This document shows, in pieces, positions 6,411-12,466 of a DNA stretch of 12,466 nucleotides. The position numbers and the translations under genes were made by a program. Under the pieces are notes generated by a model. It saw nothing but the letters and a program-made list of their open reading frames with translations. It was not told the DNA's origin and did no database searches. Each line of letters starts with the position of its first letter. The first letter of the stretch is position 1. The DNA lies in the NCBI GenBank assembly GCA_946479905.1, contig CAMLIA010000132.1, positions 1 to 12,466 on the forward strand, read 5' to 3'. This DNA comes from an uncultured Frankiales bacterium (lineage in GTDB: Bacteria; Actinomycetota; Actinomycetes; Mycobacteriales; SCTD01).

Positions 6411-7346
6411 ATGGACCTCGTACCCCTCTTCCCGCCGTACCGGCAGGGGCTCTCGAACTGCACGCAGCTCAACGCTCAAGGCTTCACGAGCGACCACATC
6501 TCCGAGGCGCGGTACCTCAGGCAGATCGTCCGGGTGCGCCGTGGCGTCTACTCGACGGAGCCGCTCCCGCCGGTCGCCGAGCACCTCATCAGCAACGGGA
6601 TCCTCGACCTCGGGTACCTGGCGCGGATGCGCAGCGTGCTGCTGGAGGTCGGGGACCGGGCCATGCTCGGCGCCCGGAGCGCCGCGTTGGCCTGGGGCTG
6701 GGAGCTGCTGGTCGAGCCCAGCGGGACCGAGCTGGCCATCAAGCCCGGCGGGTACACGAAGCGCGACGACGTGACCTACACGCAGCTGGTGTGGGGCGAA
6801 CGGACGACGCTGCGGGTGCGCGGGCTGGACCCGGTCCCGGTGCTCAGCGCGGTCGACACGGTGCTGCACTGCGCGATCACGCTGCCGATGCGCGAGGCGG
6901 TCACCGTCGCCGACAGCGCGATGCGGGCCAAGACGGTCACCCTCAAGCAGCTGAAGGACGCCGCCCGGGCCCACCACGGCAAGAAGGGCTACCGCCGGAT
7001 GCGCAGGGTGCTCGACTGGTCCGACCCGAAGTGCGGGTCGGTGCTCGAGTCGGCGTTCCGGGTGCTCGTACTCGAGGCGGGCATCCTGCGCCCGGAGTCG
7101 CAGTTCCGGATCGGCAAGCACCGCGTCGACTTCTGCTGGAAGGGGCTGCGGATCGTGGTCGAGGTCGACGGCCGGCGGTTCCACGATCCCGAGGACGCGC
7201 GCAACAGGGACGACCGGCGCAACCACGACCTCGTGTCAGCGCACTGGACACTGCTGCGGTTCACGTGGGCCCAGGTCGTGTACGACCCCGAGTACGTGCT
7301 CGGTGTGCTGCGCGCGACCCTGGGCGGTGTGGCTCAGGCCGCCTGA
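6411..7346 (+). CDS. AbiEi-type winged-helix plus DUF559 (Vsr-like) endonuclease-fold protein
   Basis: Encodes 311 residues. The ATG at 6411 is chosen because GAGG lies nine bases before it; a GTG at 6402 is possible. Residues about 10-48 (LNAQGFTSDHISEARYLRQI, then RVRRGVY) match the AbiEi-family N-terminal HTH ending in the typical RGVY. The middle (about 60-200) is the AbiEi-like linker region. Residues about 208-305 are DUF559, a PD-(D/E)XK/Vsr-like fold. Visible motifs are VLESAF (E213), KHRVDF (D240), VVEVDG (E251, D253), the R/D-rich loop ARNRDDRRN and the RFTW strand, so the nuclease core looks complete. In classical AbiE systems AbiEi is a DNA-binding antitoxin that represses its own operon and AbiEii is a nucleotidyltransferase toxin; no AbiEii is present here. 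The function of HTH-DUF559 fusions is unknown to me. The gene is flanked by inverted repeats and stands alone between two GGDEF-EAL genes. Confidence 0.82.
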   Translation: MDLVPLFPPYRQGLSNCTQLNAQGFTSDHISEARYLRQIVRVRRGVYSTEPLPPVAEHLISNGILDLGYLARMRSVLLEVGDRAMLGARSAALAWGWELLVEPSGTELAIKPGGYTKRDDVTYTQLVWGERTTLRVRGLDPVPVLSAVDTVLHCAITLPMREAVTVADSAMRAKTVTLKQLKDAARAHHGKKGYRRMRRVLDWSDPKCGSVLESAFRVLVLEAGILRPESQFRIGKHRVDFCWKGLRIVVEVDGRRFHDPEDARNRDDRRNHDLVSAHWTLLRFTWAQVVYDPEYVLGVLRATLGGVAQAA

Positions 7347-7368
7347 TCGGTTCCGTCGCAGGGAGTTC

Positions 7369-7419
7369 CCGTACAAGTGGTTGCACCCACCGCACCGCGA
7401 AACTGGGTGAAACCGATTT
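7369..7419 (-). repeat. Right repeat unit (R), inverted relative to L
   Basis: On the minus strand it begins AAATCGGTTTCACCCAGTTT, continues CGCGGTGCGGTGGGTGC and ends AACCACTTGTACGGG. It is the closest relative of the L unit, in the same ungapped register out to position 77 (7343), and so it overlaps the TGA of the DUF559 gene (7344-7346). Directly outside it is the perfect palindrome CAGGGGCCCCTG (7421-7432), which could act as a terminator stem. Confidence 0.65.
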
Positions 7420-7544
7420 CCAGGGGCCCCTGACCACATCCCGACCACGAACGAACTAGGTCGCGCTAGACCGAAGCAGTCATTTGCGCAGATGGCCACC
7501 CCTCACCCTCAACACCGGCACTCGCGAAGGTCGATCACCAACCC
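7420..7544. other. Short intergenic region before the degenerate GGDEF-EAL gene
   Basis: This 125-bp stretch holds the CAGGGGCCCCTG palindrome at its left edge and a small inverted repeat GGTC/GACC around GCGCTA (about 7458-7471). An AAGG (7529-7532) upstream of the following ATG could serve as a distant ribosome-binding site. No gene or clear promoter is seen. Confidence 0.3.
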
Positions 7545-8891
7545 ATGACGAGCCCCCTGGTCGGCGTCGACGTCCTCCCTGACCTCCCGGTCAGGCAGCG
7601 CCGCGGGTTGCTGCGTCGCGCCCCCCAGGCCGCTCCCGTCCCCGCCCAGCCCGCGGCGCCGGCGCGCGAGCGGTTCGCTGGCGAGCTCGTCACGGCCACC
7701 GACCTGGTGAGGGCGATCACCGGAGCGCTCGCCCAGCGCGCGCCGGCGGCCGTCGTCCAGGTGGGCCTCGACGGCCTGCGCAGCGTCAACGCCGCCCTGG
7801 GTCCGGAGGTCGGCGACGTGGTCGTCCAGCGGGTCGGCATCGTCCTCGCCTGGGCCTTCGCCCCCCACCCCGTCGCGCGGTTGGCCTCCGACTGCTTCGG
7901 CGTCCTGCTCCCCCACGACGAGCACCTCGAGCACCTCGTCGGCCGCGCCCTGTCGCTCGTCGCCGCGGCCGACCTGAGCAGCGACGCGGCCGGGGTGCGT
8001 ACGACGGCCAGCGCGGGCATCACGATGCTGGACCGCACCGACATGACGGCGCGCCTCGCCCTGCACGAGGCCGACCTGGCGATGGCGGCCGCGAAGGCCG
8101 CGGGACGCAACTGCTTCGCGGTGCACGACCCGAAGCACACGGCGGCGGCCGCCGCGACCGAGCTCTGGGAGAACCAGCTGCGCCGGGCACTCGAGGAGGA
8201 CACCCTCGTGCTGCACGCGCAGCCGGTGCAGGGCGTGCACGCCGAGGTGCAGCAGTGGGAGCTGCTGGTCCGGCTCCCCGCGAGCGGGGACCACCTGCTG
8301 CCGCCGGCGCACTTCCTGCCGATGGCCGAGCGGCTCGGACTGGGTCGCGAGATCGACATCAGCGTGACCCGGCACGCGATCGCCCTGGTCCAGCAGTACC
8401 TCGACCGCGACCAGCGCATCACCCTGGAGGTGAACCTCACCGCCGCCACCATGTCCGACCCGGGCTTCGTCACGCAGCTCGAGGCCGACCTGCACCGCAG
8501 CGGCGTCCCCGCCTCCTCGCTCGTCTTCGAGGTGAACGCGGCGACGGCCGAGAGCCAGCTCTACGACGTGCAGGTGTTCGCCCACCGGGTGCGCGCGCTG
8601 GGCTGCAAGTTCGCCCTCGACGGCTTCGGCCGGGGCATCCCGGCCCGCGAGCAGCTCAGCTCGCTGCCGCTCGACTTCGTCAAGCTGGACGGCTCGCTGG
8701 TGCGCGACCTCGCCGGCGACGTCGTCAACCAGCACCTGGTGAGCACCCTGACCCGGTTGGCGCACGAGCGCGGCTGCCGGGTCGTCGCGATGAACGTCGC
8801 CGACGCCGCGAGCCGCACCCTGCTCGTGAGCTACGGCGTCGACTACCTGCAGGGCTTCGAGATCGGCCGCCCCATGCCGCTGGCTGACTGA
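7545..8891 (+). CDS. Soluble GGDEF-EAL protein with both domains catalytically degenerate
   Basis: Encodes 448 residues with no membrane segment and a Pro/Ala/Arg-rich N-terminal 40 residues. The GGDEF-like domain (about 45-195) has lost its signature: RLASDCFG replaces R-x-GGDEF at 114-118, and the metal-site FLDLDGF is QVGLDGL. The EAL-like domain (about 205-445) keeps ExLxR (E239, R243), N297, E329, K380 and Q436. It has DGFG (D359-G360) in place of DDFG, and AEGVE is AMNVAD (416-421), so a general-base/metal Glu is missing. It is expected neither to make nor to cut c-di-GMP. Known proteins of this type (FimX, LapD) act as c-di-GMP receptors or protein-protein switches, and that role is the best inference here. 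The DGFG change is shared with the membrane GGDEF-EAL gene upstream, pointing to common ancestry. The start codon is supported only by a distant AAGG. Confidence 0.82.
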   Translation: MTSPLVGVDVLPDLPVRQRRGLLRRAPQAAPVPAQPAAPARERFAGELVTATDLVRAITGALAQRAPAAVVQVGLDGLRSVNAALGPEVGDVVVQRVGIVLAWAFAPHPVARLASDCFGVLLPHDEHLEHLVGRALSLVAAADLSSDAAGVRTTASAGITMLDRTDMTARLALHEADLAMAAAKAAGRNCFAVHDPKHTAAAAATELWENQLRRALEEDTLVLHAQPVQGVHAEVQQWELLVRLPASGDHLLPPAHFLPMAERLGLGREIDISVTRHAIALVQQYLDRDQRITLEVNLTAATMSDPGFVTQLEADLHRSGVPASSLVFEVNAATAESQLYDVQVFAHRVRALGCKFALDGFGRGIPAREQLSSLPLDFVKLDGSLVRDLAGDVVNQHLVSTLTRLAHERGCRVVAMNVADAASRTLLVSYGVDYLQGFEIGRPMPLAD

Positions 8892-8938
8892 CGTGCGCAA
8901 CACCACCCACACGAACCAGGGGGACGTGGTGCCTGCGC

Positions 8939-8956
8939 GGCCCCTCCTGCGGGGCC
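8939..8956 (+). terminator. GC-rich hairpin after the degenerate GGDEF-EAL gene
   Basis: GGCCCC (8939-8944) and GGGGCC (8951-8956) form a 6-bp stem with a six-base loop, 48 bp after the stop codon. There is no U-tract. It may terminate the upstream gene, or belong to the leader of the small gene at 8991. Confidence 0.35.
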
Positions 8957-8990
8957 CGAGTGGACGGCCCCAACGGCCGACACTCAGAGC

Positions 8991-9155
8991 ATGACCATCG
9001 CTCTCGCCATCGGCGGCTGGATCCTGTTCTCCTGCCTGGCCACGGTCGGCATGGCGGCGGTCTGCCGTGGGGGACGCATGGAGGACGAGGCCCTGGGCTA
9101 CGTCCCGGCTCCGCGCACCTCACCGGAGGACGTCCGCGAGGAAAGCCTCATCTGA
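8991..9155 (+). CDS. Small single-span membrane protein, 54 aa
   Basis: ATG at 8991, TGA at 9153-9155. The product begins MTIALAIGGWILFSCLATVG, a single transmembrane helix of about 24 residues. It continues with VCRGGRMEDEALGYVPAPRT and an acidic tail ending EESLI. Third codon positions are mostly G or C. The upstream GAG is a weak ribosome-binding site. GCCGAC lies ten bases before the ATG with CGAG 15 bases further upstream, which recalls the possible sigma-28-like site at 814-842. No family is recognised. It is distinct in sequence from the small membrane protein at 1412-1540, although the size and topology are alike. Confidence 0.55.
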   Translation: MTIALAIGGWILFSCLATVGMAAVCRGGRMEDEALGYVPAPRTSPEDVREESLI

Positions 9156-9258
9156 CCGCCTCCTGGTCCACACCGACGCGCTCTCGTCCACGGAAGTGAG
9201 CGGTTGCCGCCTTCATCGCGGCCTAACGCTCCTGACACGGTCCATGACGGGGAGCACG

Positions 9259-9807
9259 ATGAGCAGCATGACGGTGATGCCGCGCCACGACGACTGGACG
9301 GTCGACGACCTGGCCGAGCTCCCGGATGACGGGCTTCAGTACGAGCTCGCGGAAGGGATGCTGCTCGTGACGCCCGCGCCGCGTCCGCGGCATCAGCGAG
9401 CGCTCGGTCGGCTCCACGTCCAGCTCGCCGCACTCGTCCCGCCGGAGTTGGAGGTCTTCGTCGCCCCGCTCGACTTCCAGCCGAACAGGCGCACGAGCCT
9501 GCAGCCTGACCTGCTCGTCGTCCGTCGCGAGGACGTCGGGGAGGAGAACATCACGCAGCCGCTGCTGCTCGCTGTCGAGATCCTCTCGCCGTCGACGCGC
9601 GCGAAGGACCTCATCCTCAAGCAGGGGCTGTACGCCGAAGCCGGCGTGGCTTCCTACTGGGTCATCGACCCCGCCGTGCCCTCGCTGATCTCGTGGGATC
9701 TCGTGGACGGCGCGTACGTCGAGTCGGCTCGAGCGATGGGCGAGCAGACCGCGCACCCGCTGAGGCCGTTCCCGATCGACGTCGTCCCGAGCAGTCTGGT
9801 CGACTGA
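9259..9807 (+). CDS. Uma2-family (DUF820) PD-(D/E)XK endonuclease-fold protein
   Basis: Encodes 182 residues from the ATG at 9259, chosen because GGGGAG lies four bases upstream; ATGs at 9244 and 9268 are alternatives. The family pattern is clear: WTVDDLAELPDDGLQYELAE near residue 13, then a TPAPRPRHQRALGRL block, LQPDLLVV (D84), LLLAVEILSPSTRAKDLILK (E107, D117, K121) and YAEAGVASYWVIDP. These are the active-site elements of the Uma2 restriction-endonuclease-like fold, and all appear intact. Uma2 proteins are very common and multicopy in actinobacteria and cyanobacteria; their biological substrate is not established. It stands alone, with a small hairpin (GCCGC/GCGGC, 9206-9222) upstream. 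Confidence 0.88.
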   Translation: MSSMTVMPRHDDWTVDDLAELPDDGLQYELAEGMLLVTPAPRPRHQRALGRLHVQLAALVPPELEVFVAPLDFQPNRRTSLQPDLLVVRREDVGEENITQPLLLAVEILSPSTRAKDLILKQGLYAEAGVASYWVIDPAVPSLISWDLVDGAYVESARAMGEQTAHPLRPFPIDVVPSSLVD

Positions 9808-9871
9808 CCCCTCTCGCGAACTCATTAGTCACACAGCCTGGAATCAGGCATGCCCAAGCGTGAAGATTTCT

Positions 9872-9887
9872 TAGAACATGTGTTTGC
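9872..9887 (+). promoter_or_regulatory. Putative LexA-binding SOS box
   Basis: TAGAACATGTGTTTGC matches the actinobacterial/mycobacterial SOS box TCGAAC-N4-GTTCGA at T, GAAC, GTT and G, with the conserved four-base spacer. It overlaps the candidate -35 of the 13E12-type gene. LexA-controlled 13E12 repeat genes are known in Mycobacterium tuberculosis. Confidence 0.6.
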
Positions 9888-9911
9888 TTTCGGGTCAGAT
9901 TGGGGTAGATT
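9884..9911 (+). promoter_or_regulatory. Candidate sigma-A-type promoter of the HNH gene
   Basis: TTGCTT (9884-9889), a 16-bp spacer and TAGATT (9906-9911) lie in a locally AT-rich stretch. A start point near 9918 would give a transcript that begins almost at the ATG (9922), so the mRNA may be leaderless or nearly so. This agrees with the lack of a good ribosome-binding site. Confidence 0.5.
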
Positions 9912-9921
9912 GGTAGTAGCC

Positions 9922-11916
9922 ATGACGACGACAACAGCTGACCTCGAAGCCCGGGCGGGGCAGCTCGACGCGATCGCCGCGGCGCTGAAGCGGAAGACGG
10001 AGGTGGAGCAGGAGTTCCGAGCCGGACTGGTCGAGCTGTGGCAGTCGACACCGATGGCGGAGCGGAGGTTCGTCGCCGACGAGCTGGCGATCGTGCTGGC
10101 CGAGTCCAGCCGCACGACCCAGCGCTGGGTGGACACCGCGCTGTGCCAGTCGATGCTCCCGGAGCTACAGGCGCTGGTGGACAGCGGCGTCTGGAGCAGC
10201 CGGCACGCCGACGCGGTGATGGACGTGCTGGGGTGCGTCGCCCGGGAGCACCGCCAGCAGGTCCTCGACCTGGTCCTCGGCCAGCGGGCGGCTCGTACGC
10301 CGTACCAGCTGAAGAACGCCGCGATGGCCGCGATGTACCTCGTCGACCCCGAGGCGATGGAGAAGGCCGCGGAGCAGGCGAAGACCAACCGGTCGGTGAC
10401 CTCGACCGACAGCACCGACGGGTCCGGCACCCTGTTCATGCAGGGCCCGAAGGCGGCGATCGCGGCGGCGATGGCCTCGCTGGACGCGCTCGCGGGCAAG
10501 ACCGGTCCGGAGGACGCCCGCAGCCTGCTGCAGCGCCGGTTCGACACCATGATGCTGCTGCTCACCGGGCAGCTCGTCGCCACCGGTGCGCACGTCCAGC
10601 TGCTCGTCAGCCTCTCGACCCTGCAGGGCGGCAACGCACCGGCCGAGCTCCCCGGCTTCGGCCTCATCACGGCCGGCGAGACCCGCGAGCTGGTCGCGGA
10701 CGCCGACCACATCCGGCGCGTCGTCGTCGACGACGCCGGCCAGCTGGTCTCGGTCGACGGCACCGTCGAGACCCCCGTCCGCCCCGAGCCCGCGAAGCCG
10801 GTGCTGCTGACCGACGAGGTCGAGCCGGCCGAGATCACCGACGACGCGCTCGCCGCCGAGGCCGACGACCTGGCCCACACCGCCGCGGACGAGCAGTGGC
10901 TCGCCGAGGTCCTCGACGCCGTGTGCACCCCCGAGGTCGCGCTCCGTCGGGCGGCCCAGGAGCTGTACGACCTGGGCCACCCCTGCCCGGGGCCGATCGA
11001 CACCCCGGAGCAGGCGGCCGCGCAGGCCCAGCTGCGGGCGCTGCTCGTCGTGCTCGCCGAGCAGGAGGCCGCCACCGGCCGCCGCGCCGGCGACGCGCAC
11101 GTCCGCATCGAGCGCGACGGCAGCCTGCACATCCACTACCCGGACGACCCCGACGACCCGAACCCCGATGACCGGGGGCCGGACGGCGGAGGCACCGGCC
11201 CGCCCCCGGAGCCGACGTGGCCGCTGCCGGCCGGCTACGTCGACGACCACCACGCGATGCGCGTGCGTGACGCCGAGCTCCCCCTCCCACTCGACGAGCG
11301 GGAACGGGCAACGACCCTCCGACGCCGCTGGCTCCGCCGCCAGGTCCCGTCCTGGCACAGCTGGCAGCCACCCGAACCGCCTGAGGTCACCCGCCGCTGG
11401 CCGGCCCCGACCCTCCAGGACCTCGAGTGGTGGGCCAGCCATCCCGACCGGACGCTGGCGCACGCCCAGATCCGCGATGTCGTCCCGCTCAGCCCGCTCG
11501 CGTCACCGCCGCCCGGCGGCTGGCCGAGCATCCCCGCCCCCCGACCGGTCTGGGAGCCACCACAACTCCACAGCGTCACCGCGAAGCTCCTGCTCCGGCC
11601 GGTCAGCCCGCTCCCGCCGGCCAGCAGCAGCTATCCCTTCCGCGGCGCCCTCGCCCGGTTCGTGAAGCTGCGCGACCAGAGCTGTCGGTTCCCGAGCTGC
11701 CCCCGGCTCGCCGAGCACTGCGACACCGATCACCGGATCGCCTGGCCGCTCGGACCGACCAGCATCATCAACGGTGTCAGCGAGTGCGAGCACCACCACC
11801 AGTGCAAGCACGCGATCATGACGCTGACCCGCCTCGAGGACGGCACGCTGCGGTGGACCCTCCCCACCGGCCACTACGCCGACAGCCCGCCCCGCCCCCT
11901 CATCCGCGGCTGGTAG
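9922..11916 (+). CDS. 13E12 repeat-type DUF222 / HNH endonuclease protein
   Basis: Encodes 664 residues. The ATG at 9922 is chosen; an earlier in-frame ATG at 9850 would place the SOS box and promoter inside the gene. The N-terminal half (about 15-250) is the helical DUF222 region with the typical RRFVADELAIVLAESSRTTQ and VWSSRHADAV blocks. A variable acidic/proline-rich centre (about 290-560, including a D/P-rich stretch at 407-422) follows. The C-terminal HNH domain (about 575-655) reads VKLRDQSCRFPSC, DTDHRIAW, NGVSECEHHHQCKH and HYADSPPRP. D603, H604, N617 and H625/H626 form the HNH core, and C588, C593 and C622 are potential zinc ligands. The usual GGPT reads LGPT. These proteins are multicopy and DNA-damage-inducible in mycobacteria; their substrate is unknown. 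The gene is convergent with hicAB, with only 15 bp between them. Confidence 0.9.
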   Translation: MTTTTADLEARAGQLDAIAAALKRKTEVEQEFRAGLVELWQSTPMAERRFVADELAIVLAESSRTTQRWVDTALCQSMLPELQALVDSGVWSSRHADAVMDVLGCVAREHRQQVLDLVLGQRAARTPYQLKNAAMAAMYLVDPEAMEKAAEQAKTNRSVTSTDSTDGSGTLFMQGPKAAIAAAMASLDALAGKTGPEDARSLLQRRFDTMMLLLTGQLVATGAHVQLLVSLSTLQGGNAPAELPGFGLITAGETRELVADADHIRRVVVDDAGQLVSVDGTVETPVRPEPAKPVLLTDEVEPAEITDDALAAEADDLAHTAADEQWLAEVLDAVCTPEVALRRAAQELYDLGHPCPGPIDTPEQAAAQAQLRALLVVLAEQEAATGRRAGDAHVRIERDGSLHIHYPDDPDDPNPDDRGPDGGGTGPPPEPTWPLPAGYVDDHHAMRVRDAELPLPLDERERATTLRRRWLRRQVPSWHSWQPPEPPEVTRRWPAPTLQDLEWWASHPDRTLAHAQIRDVVPLSPLASPPPGGWPSIPAPRPVWEPPQLHSVTAKLLLRPVSPLPPASSSYPFRGALARFVKLRDQSCRFPSCPRLAEHCDTDHRIAWPLGPTSIINGVSECEHHHQCKHAIMTLTRLEDGTLRWTLPTGHYADSPPRPLIRGW

Positions 11917-11931
11917 GACAGCGTGATCGGG

Positions 11932-12144
11932 TCAGGCGTGGGCAGCGCGCGGCCGCGGGCTCGGTACGGGTCTGCCCGCTGCCCGGGCAGCGGCGAGCCA
12001 TGCCTCGACGGCCTTCTCCACCTCGACCACGGCGTCGTGCGGGGTCGGCCCATGGGCCGAGCAGAAGGCGAGGTCGGGGACATCAGCCACCCAGACCTGG
12101 TCCTCCTCGCTCCAGAAGACCTCGATCCGGTACTCGGAGTTCAC
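11932..12144 (-). CDS. hicB: HicB-family antitoxin
   Basis: Encodes 70 residues. The GTG start (12144-12142) overlaps the TGA of hicA as GTGA, and a strong GAGGAG site lies in the last codons of hicA, so expression should be coupled. The sequence YRIEVFWSEEDQVWVADVPD, the LAFCSAHGPTPHDAVVEVEKA helix and the AVEAWLAAARAAGRPVPSPR tail are the standard HicB partial-RNase-H fold that binds and blocks HicA. There is no separate C-terminal HTH or RHH domain, so autoregulation would rely on another surface or be absent. Confidence 0.88.
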   Translation of the reverse strand: MNSEYRIEVFWSEEDQVWVADVPDLAFCSAHGPTPHDAVVEVEKAVEAWLAAARAAGRPVPSPRPRAAHA

Positions 12145-12398
12145 GGCTCCTCCTCAAGGACGAGATCGTAACGCTGGATGAGGGTCACCACCTGCCGCAC
12201 TTGGTACGCCTTCGCCTGGCCTTGCTCCTCCTGCAGGTTGATCAGCTCGGTGACCCTTGGGTGCACGAAAATCCGGTGACTGCCTCGGCCTCCCGCTTCT
12301 CGAAATCCCAGCGCCGTGAGAAGGCGAACCAGGTCCGAGAGACTCACGTTGCCGACGGCGCCTCCCACGATGCGGGCGAGCAGCGCTGCGGGCTTCAC
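12141..12398 (-). CDS. hicA: HicA-family mRNA interferase toxin
   Basis: Encodes 85 residues from the GTG at 12398. Homologues start at the MKPAxLL block, so longer in-frame GTG starts (12446, 12422, 12407) are not favoured. The double-stranded-RNA-binding-like HicA core is clear: LVRLLTALGFREAGGRGSH with the catalytic His at residue 41, IFVHP, then NLQEEQGQAKAYQVRQV and LIQRYDL. The toxin cleaves mRNA and is neutralised by HicB, whose gene overlaps directly downstream. The order toxin first, antitoxin second is usual for hicAB. No strong ribosome-binding site is visible before the chosen GTG. Confidence 0.85.
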   Translation of the reverse strand: MKPAALLARIVGGAVGNVSLSDLVRLLTALGFREAGGRGSHRIFVHPRVTELINLQEEQGQAKAYQVRQVVTLIQRYDLVLEEEP

Positions 12399-12466
12399 CG
12401 AGGACACGCTACGAACCCGCACAGGTGCACGCCGGCAGTCGTCCACAGGTTCACCGCGGGCTCTCC
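12399..12466 (-). promoter_or_regulatory. Upstream region of hicAB (window edge)
   Basis: Only 68 bp precede hicA in the window. It should contain part of the hicAB promoter and operator, but I see no convincing -35/-10 pair or inverted repeat, and the frame stays open to 12446. Confidence 0.25.

Larger units (their letters stand above)
6134..7419. mobile_element. Candidate 1.3-kb cassette: AbiEi/DUF559 gene between inverted related repeats
   Basis: Both outer ends read AAATCGGTT pointing inward (6134-6142 on the plus strand, 7419-7411 on the minus strand). About 50-77 bp inside each end remain alignable. The only gene between them encodes an HTH plus a Vsr-like nuclease, and the left end overlaps the stop codon of the upstream gene. 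This is consistent with insertion of a compact element. No transposase of a known family and no target duplication are visible, so mobility is inference; the repeats could instead be binding sites of the protein itself. Confidence 0.35.

Noticed and set aside
6134..7419. CRISPR array or classical insertion sequence
   Set aside because: Repeat units are few, diverged and inverted rather than direct and evenly spaced. No DDE, HUH or serine/tyrosine transposase gene is present, and no target-site duplication was found.
9850..9921. 24-codon N-terminal extension of the DUF222-HNH gene
   Set aside because: It would translate through the SOS box and the -10/-35 sequence, and it lacks DUF222-like sequence. 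The ATG at 9922 is a better start.
12399..12446. 16-codon extension of HicA from the GTG at 12446
   Set aside because: HicA homologues start at the MKPAxLL block, and the extension is Arg/Val/Ser-rich without a ribosome-binding site.

Overview
The window is about 70% GC or more by eye, with strong G/C bias at third codon positions, frequent GTG starts, and actinobacterial families (DUF222/13E12 HNH nuclease, Uma2, DUF559). It most likely comes from a high-GC actinobacterial chromosome. I cannot name the genus.

Left part (1-1540, minus strand): a surface-protein cassette. In transcription order it holds a 42-residue one-span membrane protein (1412-1540), two paralogous secreted WxL-like proteins (901-1389 and 248-778), and a DUF916/WxLIP-like secreted protein that runs off the window's left edge (1-248). 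The last gene overlaps the end of the previous one as TAGTG. DUF916/WxL modules are best known in low-GC Gram-positives, where they form wall-bound complexes.

Centre (1664-8891): three c-di-GMP-type genes. A GAF-EAL protein with near-complete phosphodiesterase residues and an unusual C-terminal tail is read leftward. Across a 308-bp divergent intergenic region, a membrane GGDEF-EAL protein is read rightward, with an intact GGDEF but DDFG changed to DGFG in its EAL domain. Farther right is a soluble GGDEF-EAL protein in which both domains look catalytically dead, carrying the same DGFG change. Together they suggest one synthase, one hydrolase and one non-catalytic receptor or scaffold.

Between the last two lies the most unusual segment (about 6134-7419). 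A single gene encodes an AbiEi-like winged helix fused to a DUF559 (Vsr-like) nuclease domain. It is flanked in inverted orientation by related, palindrome-rich repeat units, and the left unit overlaps the stop codon of the upstream GGDEF-EAL gene. This looks like a small inserted cassette or a self-regulating operator array. I know of no described system of this form.

Right part (8892-12466): a small one-span membrane protein, a Uma2-family PD-(D/E)XK nuclease, and a 13E12/DUF222-HNH protein preceded by a good LexA (SOS) box and a near-leaderless promoter. Convergent to it is a HicAB toxin-antitoxin pair with GTGA overlap. The right half is therefore rich in nuclease and toxin-type accessory genes. 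No rRNA, tRNA or CRISPR array was seen.
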